Positions 25,577 through 34,811 of a stretch of 64,000 bases of DNA are shown here, piece after piece (the first letter of the stretch is position 1; each line of letters starts with the position of its first letter). The DNA is from Granulosicoccus sp045106855. Its GTDB lineage: Bacteria; Pseudomonadota; Gammaproteobacteria; Granulosicoccales; Granulosicoccaceae. The DNA lies in assembly GCA_045106855.1 (NCBI GenBank), contig JBGCFI010000007.1, positions 124,001-188,000 on the forward strand, in the 5' to 3' direction. A model generated the notes under the pieces. The model had not been told where the DNA came from and did not search any database. It worked only from the letters and a program-made list of their open reading frames with translations. The position numbers were made by a program, and so were the translations under genes.

Positions 25577-26560
25577 ATGAACCAGATGATCAAGGATTCC
25601 GATGCACTAGTACCAACCATCGAAGACGTATGGCAGGCGCATGAGCGTATCAAACCCTATATTCATCAAACGCCAGTATTGACGTCGAGCTATCTCAACC
25701 AGCTGACTGGTGCAGAGCTGTTTTTTAAGTGCGAGAATTTCCAGAAGGCTGGTGCGTTCAAAGTACGTGGTGCGTCTAACGCAGTATTTGGTCTCAGTGA
25801 AGCCGTAGCGGCTCGGGGAGTTGCAACGCACTCATCGGGCAATCATGCCCTGTCGTTAAGCTATGCAGCGGGACGTCGTGGTATCCCTTGTACAGTTGTA
25901 ATGCCGCGAACAGCACCAAAGGCCAAAAAAGATGCTGTTGGTGGATACGGAGGTGTGATTGTCGAATGTGATCCATCGACAAGCAGCCGCGAACAGACCA
26001 TTGCCGGCGTGCTTGCAAGTACTGGCTCTGAATTTGTGCATCCATACAATGATATTCGCGTTATCACTGGCCAGGCAACCTGTTCTCTTGAACTCAACAG
26101 GCAGGTTCCTGATCTGGATGCTGTTGTTGCACCTATTGGCGGAGGCGGTATGATTTCCGGCACTTGTCTGACACTCAGCAACATCGCACCAGACATAGAG
26201 ATATTTGCTGCCGAACCTGAACAGGCGGATGACGCTTGTCGTAGTTTCAAGGCCGGACACATTATAGCGGATGACTCACCCAATACCATCGCTGATGGTT
26301 TGAAGGTGCCATTAAAAGAGAACACCTGGCACTTTGTGAGTCATCACGTTACTGACATTCACACGGCTTCGGAAATTGAAATAATCGATGCCATGAAACT
26401 CACCTGGCAACGCATGAAAATTGTTATTGAGGCCAGTTGCGCCGTACCGCTGGCAGTTATTCTCAAAAATCCGGACGTCTATCGTGGAAAACGTATTGGC
26501 GTCATTATCACCGGAGGCAATGTCGACATGGACACTCTTCCCTGGATCACTTCCGCATAG
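25577..26560 (+). CDS. bhcB: erythro-beta-hydroxyaspartate dehydratase (BhcB)
   Basis: A 327-residue fold-type II PLP enzyme of the threonine/serine dehydratase group. In the cycle BhcB dehydrates (2R,3S)-beta-hydroxyaspartate to iminosuccinate. The Schiff-base Lys62 sits in AGAFKVRGA, the substrate loop SSGNHALSLS is at 86-95 and the phosphate-binding PIGGGGMISG near 188-197. The C-terminal regulatory domain of biosynthetic threonine dehydratases is absent, as expected for the short catabolic and serine-racemase-like type. Out of context it could be called a serine/threonine dehydratase. The flanking bhcA and bhcC settle the name. It starts at ATG 25577 and runs 12 bases short of bhcC. Confidence 0.88.
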   Translation: MNQMIKDSDALVPTIEDVWQAHERIKPYIHQTPVLTSSYLNQLTGAELFFKCENFQKAGAFKVRGASNAVFGLSEAVAARGVATHSSGNHALSLSYAAGRRGIPCTVVMPRTAPKAKKDAVGGYGGVIVECDPSTSSREQTIAGVLASTGSEFVHPYNDIRVITGQATCSLELNRQVPDLDAVVAPIGGGGMISGTCLTLSNIAPDIEIFAAEPEQADDACRSFKAGHIIADDSPNTIADGLKVPLKENTWHFVSHHVTDIHTASEIEIIDAMKLTWQRMKIVIEASCAVPLAVILKNPDVYRGKRIGVIITGGNVDMDTLPWITSA

Positions 26561-26572
26561 GAAAAATCAGTT

Positions 26573-27736
26573 ATGAACAAAGCCGTCAATTTTGATGAAC
26601 TGGAGGTCGGGTTCGACGTACCCGCTAAAGTAGGAATGGATGAGGCTGATATTCAGACACCTTGTCTGGTGGTTGATCTCGATGCTCTGGAAGCCAATAT
26701 CAGAAAAATGGGTGAATTTGCAAAATCCAATGGTATCCGCCACCGTGTGCACGGAAAAATGCACAAGTCCGTTGATGTGGCGAAGCTTCAGGAAGAACTC
26801 GGAGGATCATGCGGCGTTTGTTGTCAAAAAGTCAGCGAAGCAGAAGTGTTTGCACGAGGTGGTATCAAGGACGTCATGGTGAGTAACCAGGTACGTGATC
26901 CGGCCAAGATAGAACGGCTGGCGCGTATTCCCAAACTGGGTGCTCGCACTATCTGCTGCGTCGATGACATTAACAATGTCGCCGAGTTATCCGAGGCAGC
27001 TAGCCGCAATGGTACTCAGATAGAATGCATTGTGGAAATTGACTGCGGTGCCGGACGCTGCGGTGTGCTTACAACTCCAGATGTCGTTTCTATAGCCAAG
27101 GCCATAGATGGCGCGAAAGGATTGAAGTTTGCCGGACTTCAGGCCTATCAGGGTGCTATGCAGCATATGGATAAGTATGAGGATCGAAAAGCCAAAATAG
27201 AGATTGCCGTGGCAATGGTCGCTGATGCTATTAACGCTTTGAAAGCTGAAGGACTGGATTGCGATATTGTCGGTGGCGGTGGCACGGGGTCCTATTATTT
27301 TGAAGGTACGTCAGGTGTATACAACGAACTGCAATGTGGTTCCTATGCATTTATGGATGCCGACTATGGCCGCATTATGGATAAGGATGGCAACCGTATT
27401 GATCAGGGTGAATGGCAGAATGCGTTGTTTATTCTGACCAGCGTTATGAGCCATGCCAAGGCTGACAAGGCCATTTGCGATGCTGGGCTAAAAGCTCAGT
27501 CGGTTGATAGCGGTTTGCCGTTTGTATTTGGTCGTGATGATGTCGAATATGTTAAATGCTCTGATGAGCATGGAGTTATTGCGGACCCCAAGGGGGTTCT
27601 TAAAGTCAATGACAAACTAAAGCTTGTACCCGGTCATTGCGATCCGACCTGCAACGTTCACGATTTCTATGTTGGTGTGCGTGGTGGAAAGGTCGAGACT
27701 GTATGGCCTGTCTCTGCCCGTGGTCGCTGCTACTAG
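26573..27736 (+). CDS. bhcC: erythro-beta-hydroxyaspartate aldolase (BhcC)
   Basis: A 387-residue member of the D-threonine aldolase / D-serine dehydratase-like (DSD1) family, fold-type III PLP. BhcC condenses glycine and glyoxylate to (2R,3S)-beta-hydroxyaspartate, the carbon-carbon bond-forming step of the cycle. The N-terminal alanine-racemase-like barrel starts with TPCLVVDLDALEANI, and the likely Schiff-base lysine is Lys62 in HRVHGKMHKS. The phosphate site GGGGTGSYYFEGTS is near 233-246, and the C-terminal LVPGHCDPTCNVHDFYVGVRGG contains the His/Asp/Cys group that binds divalent metal in this family. ATG 26573 follows bhcB closely. A gap of 116 bases separates it from the BhcD start. 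Confidence 0.88.
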   Translation: MNKAVNFDELEVGFDVPAKVGMDEADIQTPCLVVDLDALEANIRKMGEFAKSNGIRHRVHGKMHKSVDVAKLQEELGGSCGVCCQKVSEAEVFARGGIKDVMVSNQVRDPAKIERLARIPKLGARTICCVDDINNVAELSEAASRNGTQIECIVEIDCGAGRCGVLTTPDVVSIAKAIDGAKGLKFAGLQAYQGAMQHMDKYEDRKAKIEIAVAMVADAINALKAEGLDCDIVGGGGTGSYYFEGTSGVYNELQCGSYAFMDADYGRIMDKDGNRIDQGEWQNALFILTSVMSHAKADKAICDAGLKAQSVDSGLPFVFGRDDVEYVKCSDEHGVIADPKGVLKVNDKLKLVPGHCDPTCNVHDFYVGVRGGKVETVWPVSARGRCY

Positions 27737-27852
27737 GGAGCAGTAATTAATTTGTCGGTGGTGTTTTACCGGTATCAGTGAACGCTGATTCACCGAATAT
27801 TGCCTTGCCAATTTGTCTTTTCAAACGCTGGAATTATCAGGAATTCTTTATC

Positions 27853-28818
27853 ATGTACATTGTCACTGAAAAGATGTGTCAGGACGTCATAGGCCGAGGT
27901 GATGCTTTTTCTGCGATAGAATCGGTTTTTGCTGCGATGGCTCGTAACCAGGCCTATAACTTTCCTGTGATTCGTGAGGCCATAGGGCACGCAGATGCGT
28001 TGTATGGTTTTAAATCCGGCTTTGACCGTGCTGGTCTTGCGCTGGGTTTGAAGTCTGGTGGCTATTGGCCCGGAAATATGGCAAAAGGGCTCACTAATCA
28101 TCAATCAACCGTTTTTCTCTTTGATCCTGATTCCGGTCAGTTGCAGGCACTTGTTGGAGGCAACTATCTTACCGCTATACGTACAGCCGCCGCCAGTGCC
28201 GTCTCTATAGCTTACTTGTCCCGGCCTGACTCCAGGGTTCTTGGAATGGTCGGGGCCGGCCATCAGGCAGGATTTCAGTTGCGCGCAGCCGTTGAGCAGC
28301 GCTCATTCGACAAGGTGCTTGCCTGGAATTATCATCCCGACATGCTGGAATCTCTGGAAAATATTGCCCGGGAAATCGGCTTGCCGTTTGAGCGCGTTGA
28401 ACGAGAACAACTCGGTGCTGAGGCAGACGTTATTATCTCTATCACGTCGGCGCATGATGCGTTGATGATGCGCGACTGGATCAAGCCCGGTACCCACATT
28501 GCGTGCATGGGGACCGACACTACAGGTAAGCAAGAAATGGATCCTCAATTAGTCGCTAGCGCAACTGTGTTTACCGACGAGATTGCACAATCAGTGAGCC
28601 TGGGTGAAACACAGCATGCTGTAAAAGCCGGGCTTCTTACCTCTGGGCAGATAAGTACTGTCGGAGAGGTTATCATTGGAACCCACAAAGGCAGGACTGC
28701 CAGTGATGAGATTACCTTGTTCGATGGTACAGGTGTTGGTCTTCAGGACCTGGCGGTGGCTGCAGCGGCGACCAAACTTGCAGTGGAGAAAGGCATTGCA
28801 AAGCAAGTCGATCTTTAG
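27853..28818 (+). CDS. bhcD: iminosuccinate reductase (BhcD)
   Basis: A 321-residue protein of the ornithine cyclodeaminase / mu-crystallin family. BhcD reduces iminosuccinate to aspartate with NADH and closes the cycle, so that two glyoxylates give one oxaloacetate-level C4 unit. The N-terminal substrate domain is typical, and the Rossmann motif GMVGAGHQAGFQLRAA occurs near residue 133. KSGFDRAGLALGLKSGGYWPGN corresponds to the family's conserved substrate-binding block. ATG 27853 is chosen over the in-frame ATG at 27778, because the latter's extra 25 residues do not look like family sequence. A terminator follows 26 bases after the stop. Confidence 0.87.
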   Translation: MYIVTEKMCQDVIGRGDAFSAIESVFAAMARNQAYNFPVIREAIGHADALYGFKSGFDRAGLALGLKSGGYWPGNMAKGLTNHQSTVFLFDPDSGQLQALVGGNYLTAIRTAAASAVSIAYLSRPDSRVLGMVGAGHQAGFQLRAAVEQRSFDKVLAWNYHPDMLESLENIAREIGLPFERVEREQLGAEADVIISITSAHDALMMRDWIKPGTHIACMGTDTTGKQEMDPQLVASATVFTDEIAQSVSLGETQHAVKAGLLTSGQISTVGEVIIGTHKGRTASDEITLFDGTGVGLQDLAVAAAATKLAVEKGIAKQVDL

Positions 28819-28843
28819 TGGCGCAGTGGATGATTCCGGGATC

Positions 28844-28864
28844 ACGTGCCAAGGCGCGTTTTTT
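28844..28864 (+). terminator. Rho-independent terminator of bhcABCD
   Basis: A stem of about six pairs (ACGTGC-type arm at 28844-28849 against GCGCGT at 28854-28859, one G-T wobble) with loop CAAG runs into TTTTTT (28859-28864). This makes the GDSL gene downstream a separate transcript or read-through product. Confidence 0.6.
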
Positions 28865-28896
28865 CGTAGCAATGAGCGTAACTGGATAAATTCGGG

Positions 28897-29562
28897 ATGA
28901 CAGAAAAAACGCGCATTATGTGTTTCGGCGACTCGTTGACCTGGGGGTGGATTCCCACCAGTAATGGTCCGCCAACAGCGCGTTATACATTTGCCGATCG
29001 TTGGACTGGTGCTATGCAGGCTAAGCTGGGAGATGGGTATGAGATCGTCGAAGAGGGCTTGAGTGGTCGTACTACCCAGCTGGATGATCCAATCGATCCC
29101 AGACTGAACGGTGCGGATTATTTGCCTTCTGCCATAGCCAGCCACTTGCCTTTGGATTGGGTCATCATCATGCTTGGAACGAATGACACGAAGTATTTGT
29201 TTCGCAAAACAGCCTTCGAAATTGCGGCAAGTATGGCCAAGCTGGTTGATCAGGTGCGTCGAAGTGCAGGAGGTGTCGGTACCGGCTATCCCGCACCAGA
29301 ACCTTTTCTGGTTGCACCACCACCATTGGGAAAGTTTGCTCATCCCTGGACAGAAGCACAGTTTGAAGGTGCTCAGGAAAAAACAATTGAGATGGCCAGG
29401 CATTATGCAGCGTTGGCGGATTACCTCAGTATAGGATTCCTGAATGCTGGTGATGTCTTAACAACCGAAGGTGTCGATGGCATTCATTTAACCCTGCAAA
29501 ACAATATTTCTCTCGGGCAAGCCATAGCCGATAAAATCATACGGAGCCGTGCCCCGGCATGA
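28897..29562 (+). CDS. SGNH/GDSL-family hydrolase
   Basis: A 221-residue serine esterase of the SGNH fold. Block I is CFGDSLTWGW with the nucleophile Ser13, block II has Gly in EGLSGRTT, block III is MLGTNDTK with the oxyanion Asn, and block V is DGIHLT with the catalytic Asp and His. It is close to the arylesterase / TesA-like group with a GDSLTWG start. No signal peptide is seen, so it is probably cytoplasmic. It follows the bhc terminator by 32 bases and precedes an aminotransferase gene. Whether it has any role in glyoxylate metabolism is unknown. Confidence 0.88.
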   Translation: MTEKTRIMCFGDSLTWGWIPTSNGPPTARYTFADRWTGAMQAKLGDGYEIVEEGLSGRTTQLDDPIDPRLNGADYLPSAIASHLPLDWVIIMLGTNDTKYLFRKTAFEIAASMAKLVDQVRRSAGGVGTGYPAPEPFLVAPPPLGKFAHPWTEAQFEGAQEKTIEMARHYAALADYLSIGFLNAGDVLTTEGVDGIHLTLQNNISLGQAIADKIIRSRAPA

Positions 29563-29701
29563 ACACCCTAGAGTACTGGAAAATGTAACATCCAGCTTGG
29601 CCCAGCTGAGATAGACGTAACACTGGACAATCCCGAGTAAAAAGACGGACAATGCGCGATTGAGCGTTTTTTAAAATTTCCCTTTTGGATTGACCAACTC
29701 C

Positions 29702-31060
29702 ATGACGTCTCTCGATCAAGCCGACAAGCAGTATGTTCTGCATCCGTTCACGCAACTGTCAAGCCACCAGTCCGATGGCCCATTTATTATCGAACGTGGA
29801 GAGGGTATTTATGTTTGGGACGATCAAGGCAACCGCTTATTGGAGGGCATGTCAGGGCTGTGGTGCGCCTCTTTAGGTTTTAGTGAGCAAAGGCTGGCAG
29901 CAGCTGCGGCTAAACAGTTCACGCAGTTACCTTATTCGCATATGTTCACCCATCGATCCACTCCACCCGCCATTGAACTGTCCAGACGACTGGTGGAGCT
30001 CGCACCCGAGGGTATCGCCAAGTGCTTCTTTGTTAACTCGGGATCGGAAGCCGTTGACACGGCAGTAAAAATGGCCTGGTACTATAACAATGCGCTTGGA
30101 CGTCCGGGTAAAAAGACAATCATTGCCAGGCATAGGGCGTATCATGGTGTGACGGTAGCGGCGGGCAGTCTAACGGGATTGCCATACGCACAAGATGGAT
30201 TTGATTTACCGGCCATCTCCGTTATGCACGTGGAAACTCCACATGCTTACCGTTTCGCTAAAAATAGTGAAACAGAACAGGAGTATTCCACACGTCTGGC
30301 TGAATCCCTGGAAGCGCAGATACTGGAAGCCGGTGCTGATACTATCGCTGCCTTTATTGCTGAGCCGGTGATGGGGGCTGGTGGTGTCATCATTCCACCC
30401 GAAGGCTACTTTGAAAAAGTCCAGGCTGTGTTGGCCAGACACGATATTCTGTTTATCGCTGATGAAGTTATCTGCGGTTTCGGCAGAACTGGCAACGTAT
30501 GGGGCTCAGATACGTACAACATTAAACCGGACATTATGACCAGTGCAAAGCAACTATCATCAGCTTACCTGCCCATAGGTGCTGTGCTGGTTTCGGATCA
30601 GTTATGCAAAGTATTCCAGGAGTTCGCTGATACGCTGGGAACGTTCGGTACCGGGACCACGTATGGTGGTCATCCGGTTTGCGCAGCCGTTGCGCTTGAG
30701 ACGCTTAACATCTACGAAAGTGACGATATAGTCGGGCAGGTAAGAAACCGGTCGCCCCACTTTGCGGAACGTGTGCAAGCGCTACAGAATCACCCATTGG
30801 TCGGTCATGCCAGAAGTGTCGGTCTGCTTGGCGCAGTGGAACTGGTCGCTGACAAAAATACAAAGGAATCGTTTCCTGCTGCAGATAAAATTGCAGTGCA
30901 GGTTACGACAGCTGCGCGAAAACGTAATTTGATTTTACGTGCTGCGCCGGGTGATACCGTCGCTTTTTGTCCGCCACTCATTATCCACGACGACCAGATC
31001 GATGAGATGTTCGATGCCGTTACGGACGCGTTAAATGATGTCCATCAGGCGCAACCTTAA
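29702..31060 (+). CDS. class III (omega-amino acid:pyruvate-type) aminotransferase
   Basis: A 452-residue PLP transaminase. ATG 29702 is preferred to an in-frame TTG at 29690. Motifs: GxG-loop VNSGSEAVDTAVKMA at 111-125, Asp254 in FIADEVICGFGRTG and the Schiff-base Lys283 in TSAKQLSSAYLP. Family members use beta-alanine, taurine, putrescine or other omega-amino donors with pyruvate, some with glyoxylate. Location after the bhc operon suggests it could supply or consume glycine or glyoxylate, but that is not shown. It ends with no evident terminator. Confidence 0.88.
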   Translation: MTSLDQADKQYVLHPFTQLSSHQSDGPFIIERGEGIYVWDDQGNRLLEGMSGLWCASLGFSEQRLAAAAAKQFTQLPYSHMFTHRSTPPAIELSRRLVELAPEGIAKCFFVNSGSEAVDTAVKMAWYYNNALGRPGKKTIIARHRAYHGVTVAAGSLTGLPYAQDGFDLPAISVMHVETPHAYRFAKNSETEQEYSTRLAESLEAQILEAGADTIAAFIAEPVMGAGGVIIPPEGYFEKVQAVLARHDILFIADEVICGFGRTGNVWGSDTYNIKPDIMTSAKQLSSAYLPIGAVLVSDQLCKVFQEFADTLGTFGTGTTYGGHPVCAAVALETLNIYESDDIVGQVRNRSPHFAERVQALQNHPLVGHARSVGLLGAVELVADKNTKESFPAADKIAVQVTTAARKRNLILRAAPGDTVAFCPPLIIHDDQIDEMFDAVTDALNDVHQAQP

Positions 31061-31188
31061 TTTGCCTGCCGGGAAGATCCAGACATAACAAATGCTTTTT
31101 AACAGTAGTTCTAAAAATCACAGCAATGTGTAGATGACTGTGTTGTTGAATTTAATCCGCTGGAAAGTCAGAACTCTGTTGCAACTTG

Positions 31189-32379
31189 CTATGAAGGTAT
31201 CGCTGGATTGCTTTCGCCAGTCTCTCGTGGTGATGTGTTGTGCCTATCAGTTTCGGTTCTATGATCGTTGTTGTGCATTACAATAAGGGACAGTGGGATA
31301 GAGATTGTCAGGGCGAACAAACTGGCGGCAGACCCCTGATAGGCAAGCAGTGCAAACAACGATACTATTACCAGTGAAGCGAATAAATAGGGCTTGTGAA
31401 GCACACTGGTGCGTGATAACAAAACTAGGAGCAGTACATAAGCCGACAGCGTCAATACTATGAGCTTATTACTATCGTTGAATGTATAGACGAAAATCGC
31501 GTTAATAACTGAAAGCCCCAGGGAAATTAGCCCCACCATAGCCCGTGACCAGTGTATTTGATTCAGGGTTCGTCCCCTGAAAAGCTCCAGAGTCAATACA
31601 AGGTAGGCGACCGTTGCGAACCAAAGAGCTGGATTGCCTTGTTTGGGATACCCGGACAGTGATGGCGACACCCAGGCGGCTAGAGAACCCAGGACAACGG
31701 CTGCAATTGTCACTATCGTGACATAAGGCCGGGCATCGGCTGTGCGATCGGGCCAGCACTTTAAACCCGGTGCATCAAGTCCAAGCAGACGAGCTCCGCT
31801 AAGCAATACCAGCAGTGATCCCAACAGCTCAGTACCTTCTTCTACCGACGTGCGTATTCCCTGTAGCCACAAAGGCCAGTCAACGTTATGTTCAAAGTAC
31901 TCTTGCAAAACCACAGTGGCAAAAAACGAAAAGCCAATAAATACGATAATGGACGATTTACGTGTGCTTGGTTCGTTGAAAAGACGGACGAAGGAGTAGA
32001 GAAAAAGTAGCGCACCAGTGATACCTATTAAAAAGAACAACCACAGGTTTGATTCAAATAAACGTTCATGTAGCGATCCCAGTTCATCGAGCGAGAGAAC
32101 GGCTAGTAACGATGCGATGATAAGCAGCGGGGCTCTGTTATCCTGACGTCTGCAGCCTGATTCGAAAAACATGATGGCTCCAAGCCAGAGACAGGTGCTA
32201 CTCCACCAGACGCCGACGGTATTTTCCACGCCAAGATTAAGGTGATGAATAAACAATGAATCGGTCTGGGCAGTAATCAGGCCGGACGTGATACTGAATA
32301 CCAGATTGATCAAGGCAATCAAAAAGAGAGCAATGCCTAGTAGCGGCAAATGTTTTGTTGTACTCGGGGAGGATGTCAT
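31189..32379 (-). CDS. multi-pass integral membrane protein, unknown function
   Basis: About 396 residues with ten or eleven hydrophobic helices spread along the chain, short charged loops, and a charged C-terminus (DRHNTSPRETGE). I recognise no family motif. Conserved-looking polar residues inside the membrane region include LSLDELGSLHERLFE and LQEYFEHNVDW, acidic and His-rich clusters that could bind a metal or quinone. ATG 32379 has GGAAAG before it. An in-frame ATG at 32427 would add 16 residues with a worse ribosome site. The gene stands alone on the minus strand between the aminotransferase and the metallophosphatase. Confidence 0.6.
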   Translation of the reverse strand: MTSSPSTTKHLPLLGIALFLIALINLVFSITSGLITAQTDSLFIHHLNLGVENTVGVWWSSTCLWLGAIMFFESGCRRQDNRAPLLIIASLLAVLSLDELGSLHERLFESNLWLFFLIGITGALLFLYSFVRLFNEPSTRKSSIIVFIGFSFFATVVLQEYFEHNVDWPLWLQGIRTSVEEGTELLGSLLVLLSGARLLGLDAPGLKCWPDRTADARPYVTIVTIAAVVLGSLAAWVSPSLSGYPKQGNPALWFATVAYLVLTLELFRGRTLNQIHWSRAMVGLISLGLSVINAIFVYTFNDSNKLIVLTLSAYVLLLVLLSRTSVLHKPYLFASLVIVSLFALLAYQGSAASLFALTISIPLSLIVMHNNDHRTETDRHNTSPRETGESNPAIPS

Positions 32380-32883
32380 TTCTTTCCGGCCGGTGGAAAA
32401 ATTAGAAATCGCTTTCCGGCGCAGCATTCCTAGTGCAACCGTCCAGCTTCAACGTCATTATTAACGAAAATTTAGTATAGGTTAGGAATTGGTTAACAAT
32501 CCACTAGTCAATCGTAGTATTTACTGTGCAGTATTTTGAACTCGTACGCGTGGTTGGCTGGCATTTCGGGGCTATGTGATAAAGGCCACACTGTTGGAAA
32601 TATCAGCAATGACTGATTCATGAGGTCATGTTTTATGAGGATTATTTATTGATCGTCTCGCAGTTTTACGCCCCAGGTATTGTCCCGAGCAGTTTTTGGC
32701 GCTGAAAAAAGAGGAGATGTGTATGCCCTTGGAGCAACAGACTGGTTTGTCAAGGCTGCAAGAAGCGCCTTATCCGCGTATGCCGTTCAAGTAACGGCAA
32801 TAAAACGAGTACTCGAAGCCCGAATGCCCTCTTAGGGGGAGGCGAGAAGGTCCAAAACGCGCGGTGACAAGAAGACTACAGGG
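32380..32883. other. intergenic region with a short ORF and a hairpin
   Basis: About 500 bases between two minus-strand genes. Apart from the short + strand reading frame and hairpin listed separately, it holds an AT-rich stretch and the imperfect repeat ATGAC/GTCAT near 32608-32628. No ordinary gene is seen. Confidence 0.35.
32723..32794 (+). CDS. possible 23-residue peptide or leader ORF
   Basis: ATG at 32723 is preceded by AGAGGAGATGTGT, a strong Shine-Dalgarno at good spacing, and opens 23 codons (start MPLEQQTGLSRLQ) to TAA at 32792. A perfect 7-bp hairpin, TGCCGTT-CAAGT-AACGGCA (32781-32799), covers its stop codon. No gene follows on this strand, so it is either a stand-alone small protein, part of a small RNA, or chance. 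Not recognised. Confidence 0.25.
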   Translation: MPLEQQTGLSRLQEAPYPRMPFK

Positions 32884-33942
32884 TTATCGAGATCGTTTTC
32901 CTGGAGCTTGGATAACTGGATTTGTCAATTCATTGACTAGTGACACCCGGCTTGTCGAGACAGTCGGCGTCCGTTGAATGCATGAGCCGCCTTCGGGACG
33001 TTGTCGGGATGCCGATCCCCGAATCAGTCTGAACTGATCAGGGATAGCTCCGTTTATGGCTTTGAAATAGCAGTCCGCTGTATTGGTTTCAAGTGTGCAA
33101 AACAAAGCGCCGTGAGTCGCACCTTGTGTTTGCGTGTAAACCGAAGCAAACCAATCACCGTTATTTTTCTGCGACTTTATATCACGCCCGCCAAGGCCAC
33201 TGACTACTGCAAACGAGCTACCAGGCTTCAATGTCATTACGCTGCCCTGGTGCGCCATCTGCTGGGTTCGAAAATCTTTCATCAGATGTGTGCGCGAATA
33301 GGTATGGGCGTGGCCCATCGCAACCATTGCACCTTTATCTAAACAAGCATCGTAAATATCCCATCCGGTCTCATTCGATTTGGAATAGGCTTGCATGGCA
33401 CGTTGGTTTTTGTGCCAGGCGCACACTTTCCACAGAGAATCATCGTTTTGAAAGGATGATCGGATGAAGTCACTATAATTGTCATCCGACTTGATACCGG
33501 CGACGCGGATGATGCCTTGAGCGACTTGTACAACGTGCAGGTTTTCAAACTTGCAGCTCGCTTTAACCCCGACCTCGCCATCGCAAGAAATCCCGGCCGC
33601 GCGTTCAAGACGCTGCTCAATAAGGCGCTGATATAATGGCCACTCGAAGTTTTCATGGTTTCCTGCAAGACTGAGTACAGGAAAATCCCGGCCCAACGCG
33701 TTGGTTAGGTTCTGGTCCCATTCCAATGCTGAGTTAGGTTCGTATCCCAAATCTCCTTGAATAAGTACGATGTCCACATTCTCGCTCGCGATGAGCGAGA
33801 GCACGGCTCTCGCTCCACTGCCGACACCCTGATCTGCTATGAATGCAACCTTGGTTGCAGCATTAACCATAGGCGATGACAGGAGGGCAAAAGGAACAAA
33901 CAGACCTGCAATCAGACCAGAAAAACCGTAAACCTGATGCAT
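32884..33942 (-). CDS. secreted calcineurin-like metallophosphoesterase
   Basis: About 352 residues from ATG 33942, which gives a normal signal peptide (GLIAGLFVPFALLSSPMVNA) cleaved before ATKVAF. An in-frame ATG at 34011 would add 23 residues. The dimetal-site blocks of the calcineurin fold are all present: FIADQG (Asp), QGDLGYE (Asp), AGNHENF (Asn-His), CAWHKNQ (His) and MGHAHTYSRT (His-x-His). The pattern resembles purple acid phosphatase-like and alkaline phosphodiesterase enzymes, and several Cys pairs suit the periplasm. Exact substrate unknown. It ends with an unusual tail (SCIQRTPTVSTSRVSL) and has no cotranscribed neighbour. Confidence 0.85.
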   Translation of the reverse strand: MHQVYGFSGLIAGLFVPFALLSSPMVNAATKVAFIADQGVGSGARAVLSLIASENVDIVLIQGDLGYEPNSALEWDQNLTNALGRDFPVLSLAGNHENFEWPLYQRLIEQRLERAAGISCDGEVGVKASCKFENLHVVQVAQGIIRVAGIKSDDNYSDFIRSSFQNDDSLWKVCAWHKNQRAMQAYSKSNETGWDIYDACLDKGAMVAMGHAHTYSRTHLMKDFRTQQMAHQGSVMTLKPGSSFAVVSGLGGRDIKSQKNNGDWFASVYTQTQGATHGALFCTLETNTADCYFKAINGAIPDQFRLIRGSASRQRPEGGSCIQRTPTVSTSRVSLVNELTNPVIQAPGKRSR

Positions 33943-34202
33943 CGCATTTTTCAGGAGTATGCGTTGGAGAAATTTTTGTACCAATTGAGAAATAAACAAA
34001 AGAACCTCCATTGCATCTTAGCGACTGGGCGAAAATCAATATGGCTACCCCGATCTCTAGTTATGGTCGTCTTGCGCGGATAGGGCAACGAAGTGATTCT
34101 AGTCTCGAATATTCATCTTCGGACAGGAAAGCACGGTAGATGAAATTACCTTATCGACACGTGCCAATCACCTGACAGCTCGCGAATCAGATTGAGTGGA
34201 AT

Positions 34203-34811
34203 TCAATTTGTCCCTGGAAATGACCAGGGTCGATCTCGCAGATGCTTTTTTCGGAAAGTTGCAATTTTCGCTGCGTGCTTCCTGGTCAGGTCAATGTCAT
34301 CCCAACCGTTGACAAGTTTTACATGCAGGGCCTCTTCCAGTTGAAATGATACCTCGATAACGTCGACGCTGATTGTGTGTGACGTCAAGTCCACGCAAGC
34401 ATTTACTTGTGAGTGCCGGATGTGAGATTGCAATCGTTCATGGTCTGCAGCTTCAACGCGGGCAGGGAGTAATCCATTGTTAATGGCGTTAGCCGTAAAG
34501 ATATCGCCGAAACTAGTAGCAATTACCACGCGAATACCCGCATCCACCAACGCATATACGGCAGCCTCCCTTGATGATCCGCTACCAAAATTGCGACCCG
34601 CGACTATTACGCTGGCCTTTGGAAATCGGTTAAGCGCAAACGTTGCGTCTGGTTCGCCACTAGCTGACCGTCTTACGTCGTACAGGAGTAAATCGCCATA
34701 CCCTTCGTTGCGTGGACGCGACATGAATCGAGCCGGTATCAATTGGTCGGTGTCGATATTGTCTGTGGGAAGGCTTACGGCCTGCCCGTTGTGTAGCGTC
34801 CAGCCACTCAA
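34203..34811 (-). CDS. LeuD-like small subunit of an isopropylmalate dehydratase-type hydro-lyase
   Basis: A 202-residue swivelling domain of the aconitase family, normal LeuD size. Motifs are NIDTDQLIPARF, the substrate loop SRPRNEGYGDLLLYD, and GRNFGSGSSREAAVYALVDAGIRVVIATSFGDIFTANAINNGLLP. TTG at 34811 overlaps the large-subunit stop (TTGA), so the two subunits are translationally coupled. A longer reading frame to 35024 lies in the large-subunit gene and is not used. No leuA or leuB is near. With an ICL/PEP-mutase-family lyase in the facing operon, the pair looks like a catabolic dimethylmaleate or citraconate hydratase rather than leucine synthesis, but true LeuCD cannot be excluded. Confidence 0.85.
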   Translation of the reverse strand: MSGWTLHNGQAVSLPTDNIDTDQLIPARFMSRPRNEGYGDLLLYDVRRSASGEPDATFALNRFPKASVIVAGRNFGSGSSREAAVYALVDAGIRVVIATSFGDIFTANAINNGLLPARVEAADHERLQSHIRHSQVNACVDLTSHTISVDVIEVSFQLEEALHVKLVNGWDDIDLTRKHAAKIATFRKKHLRDRPWSFPGTN

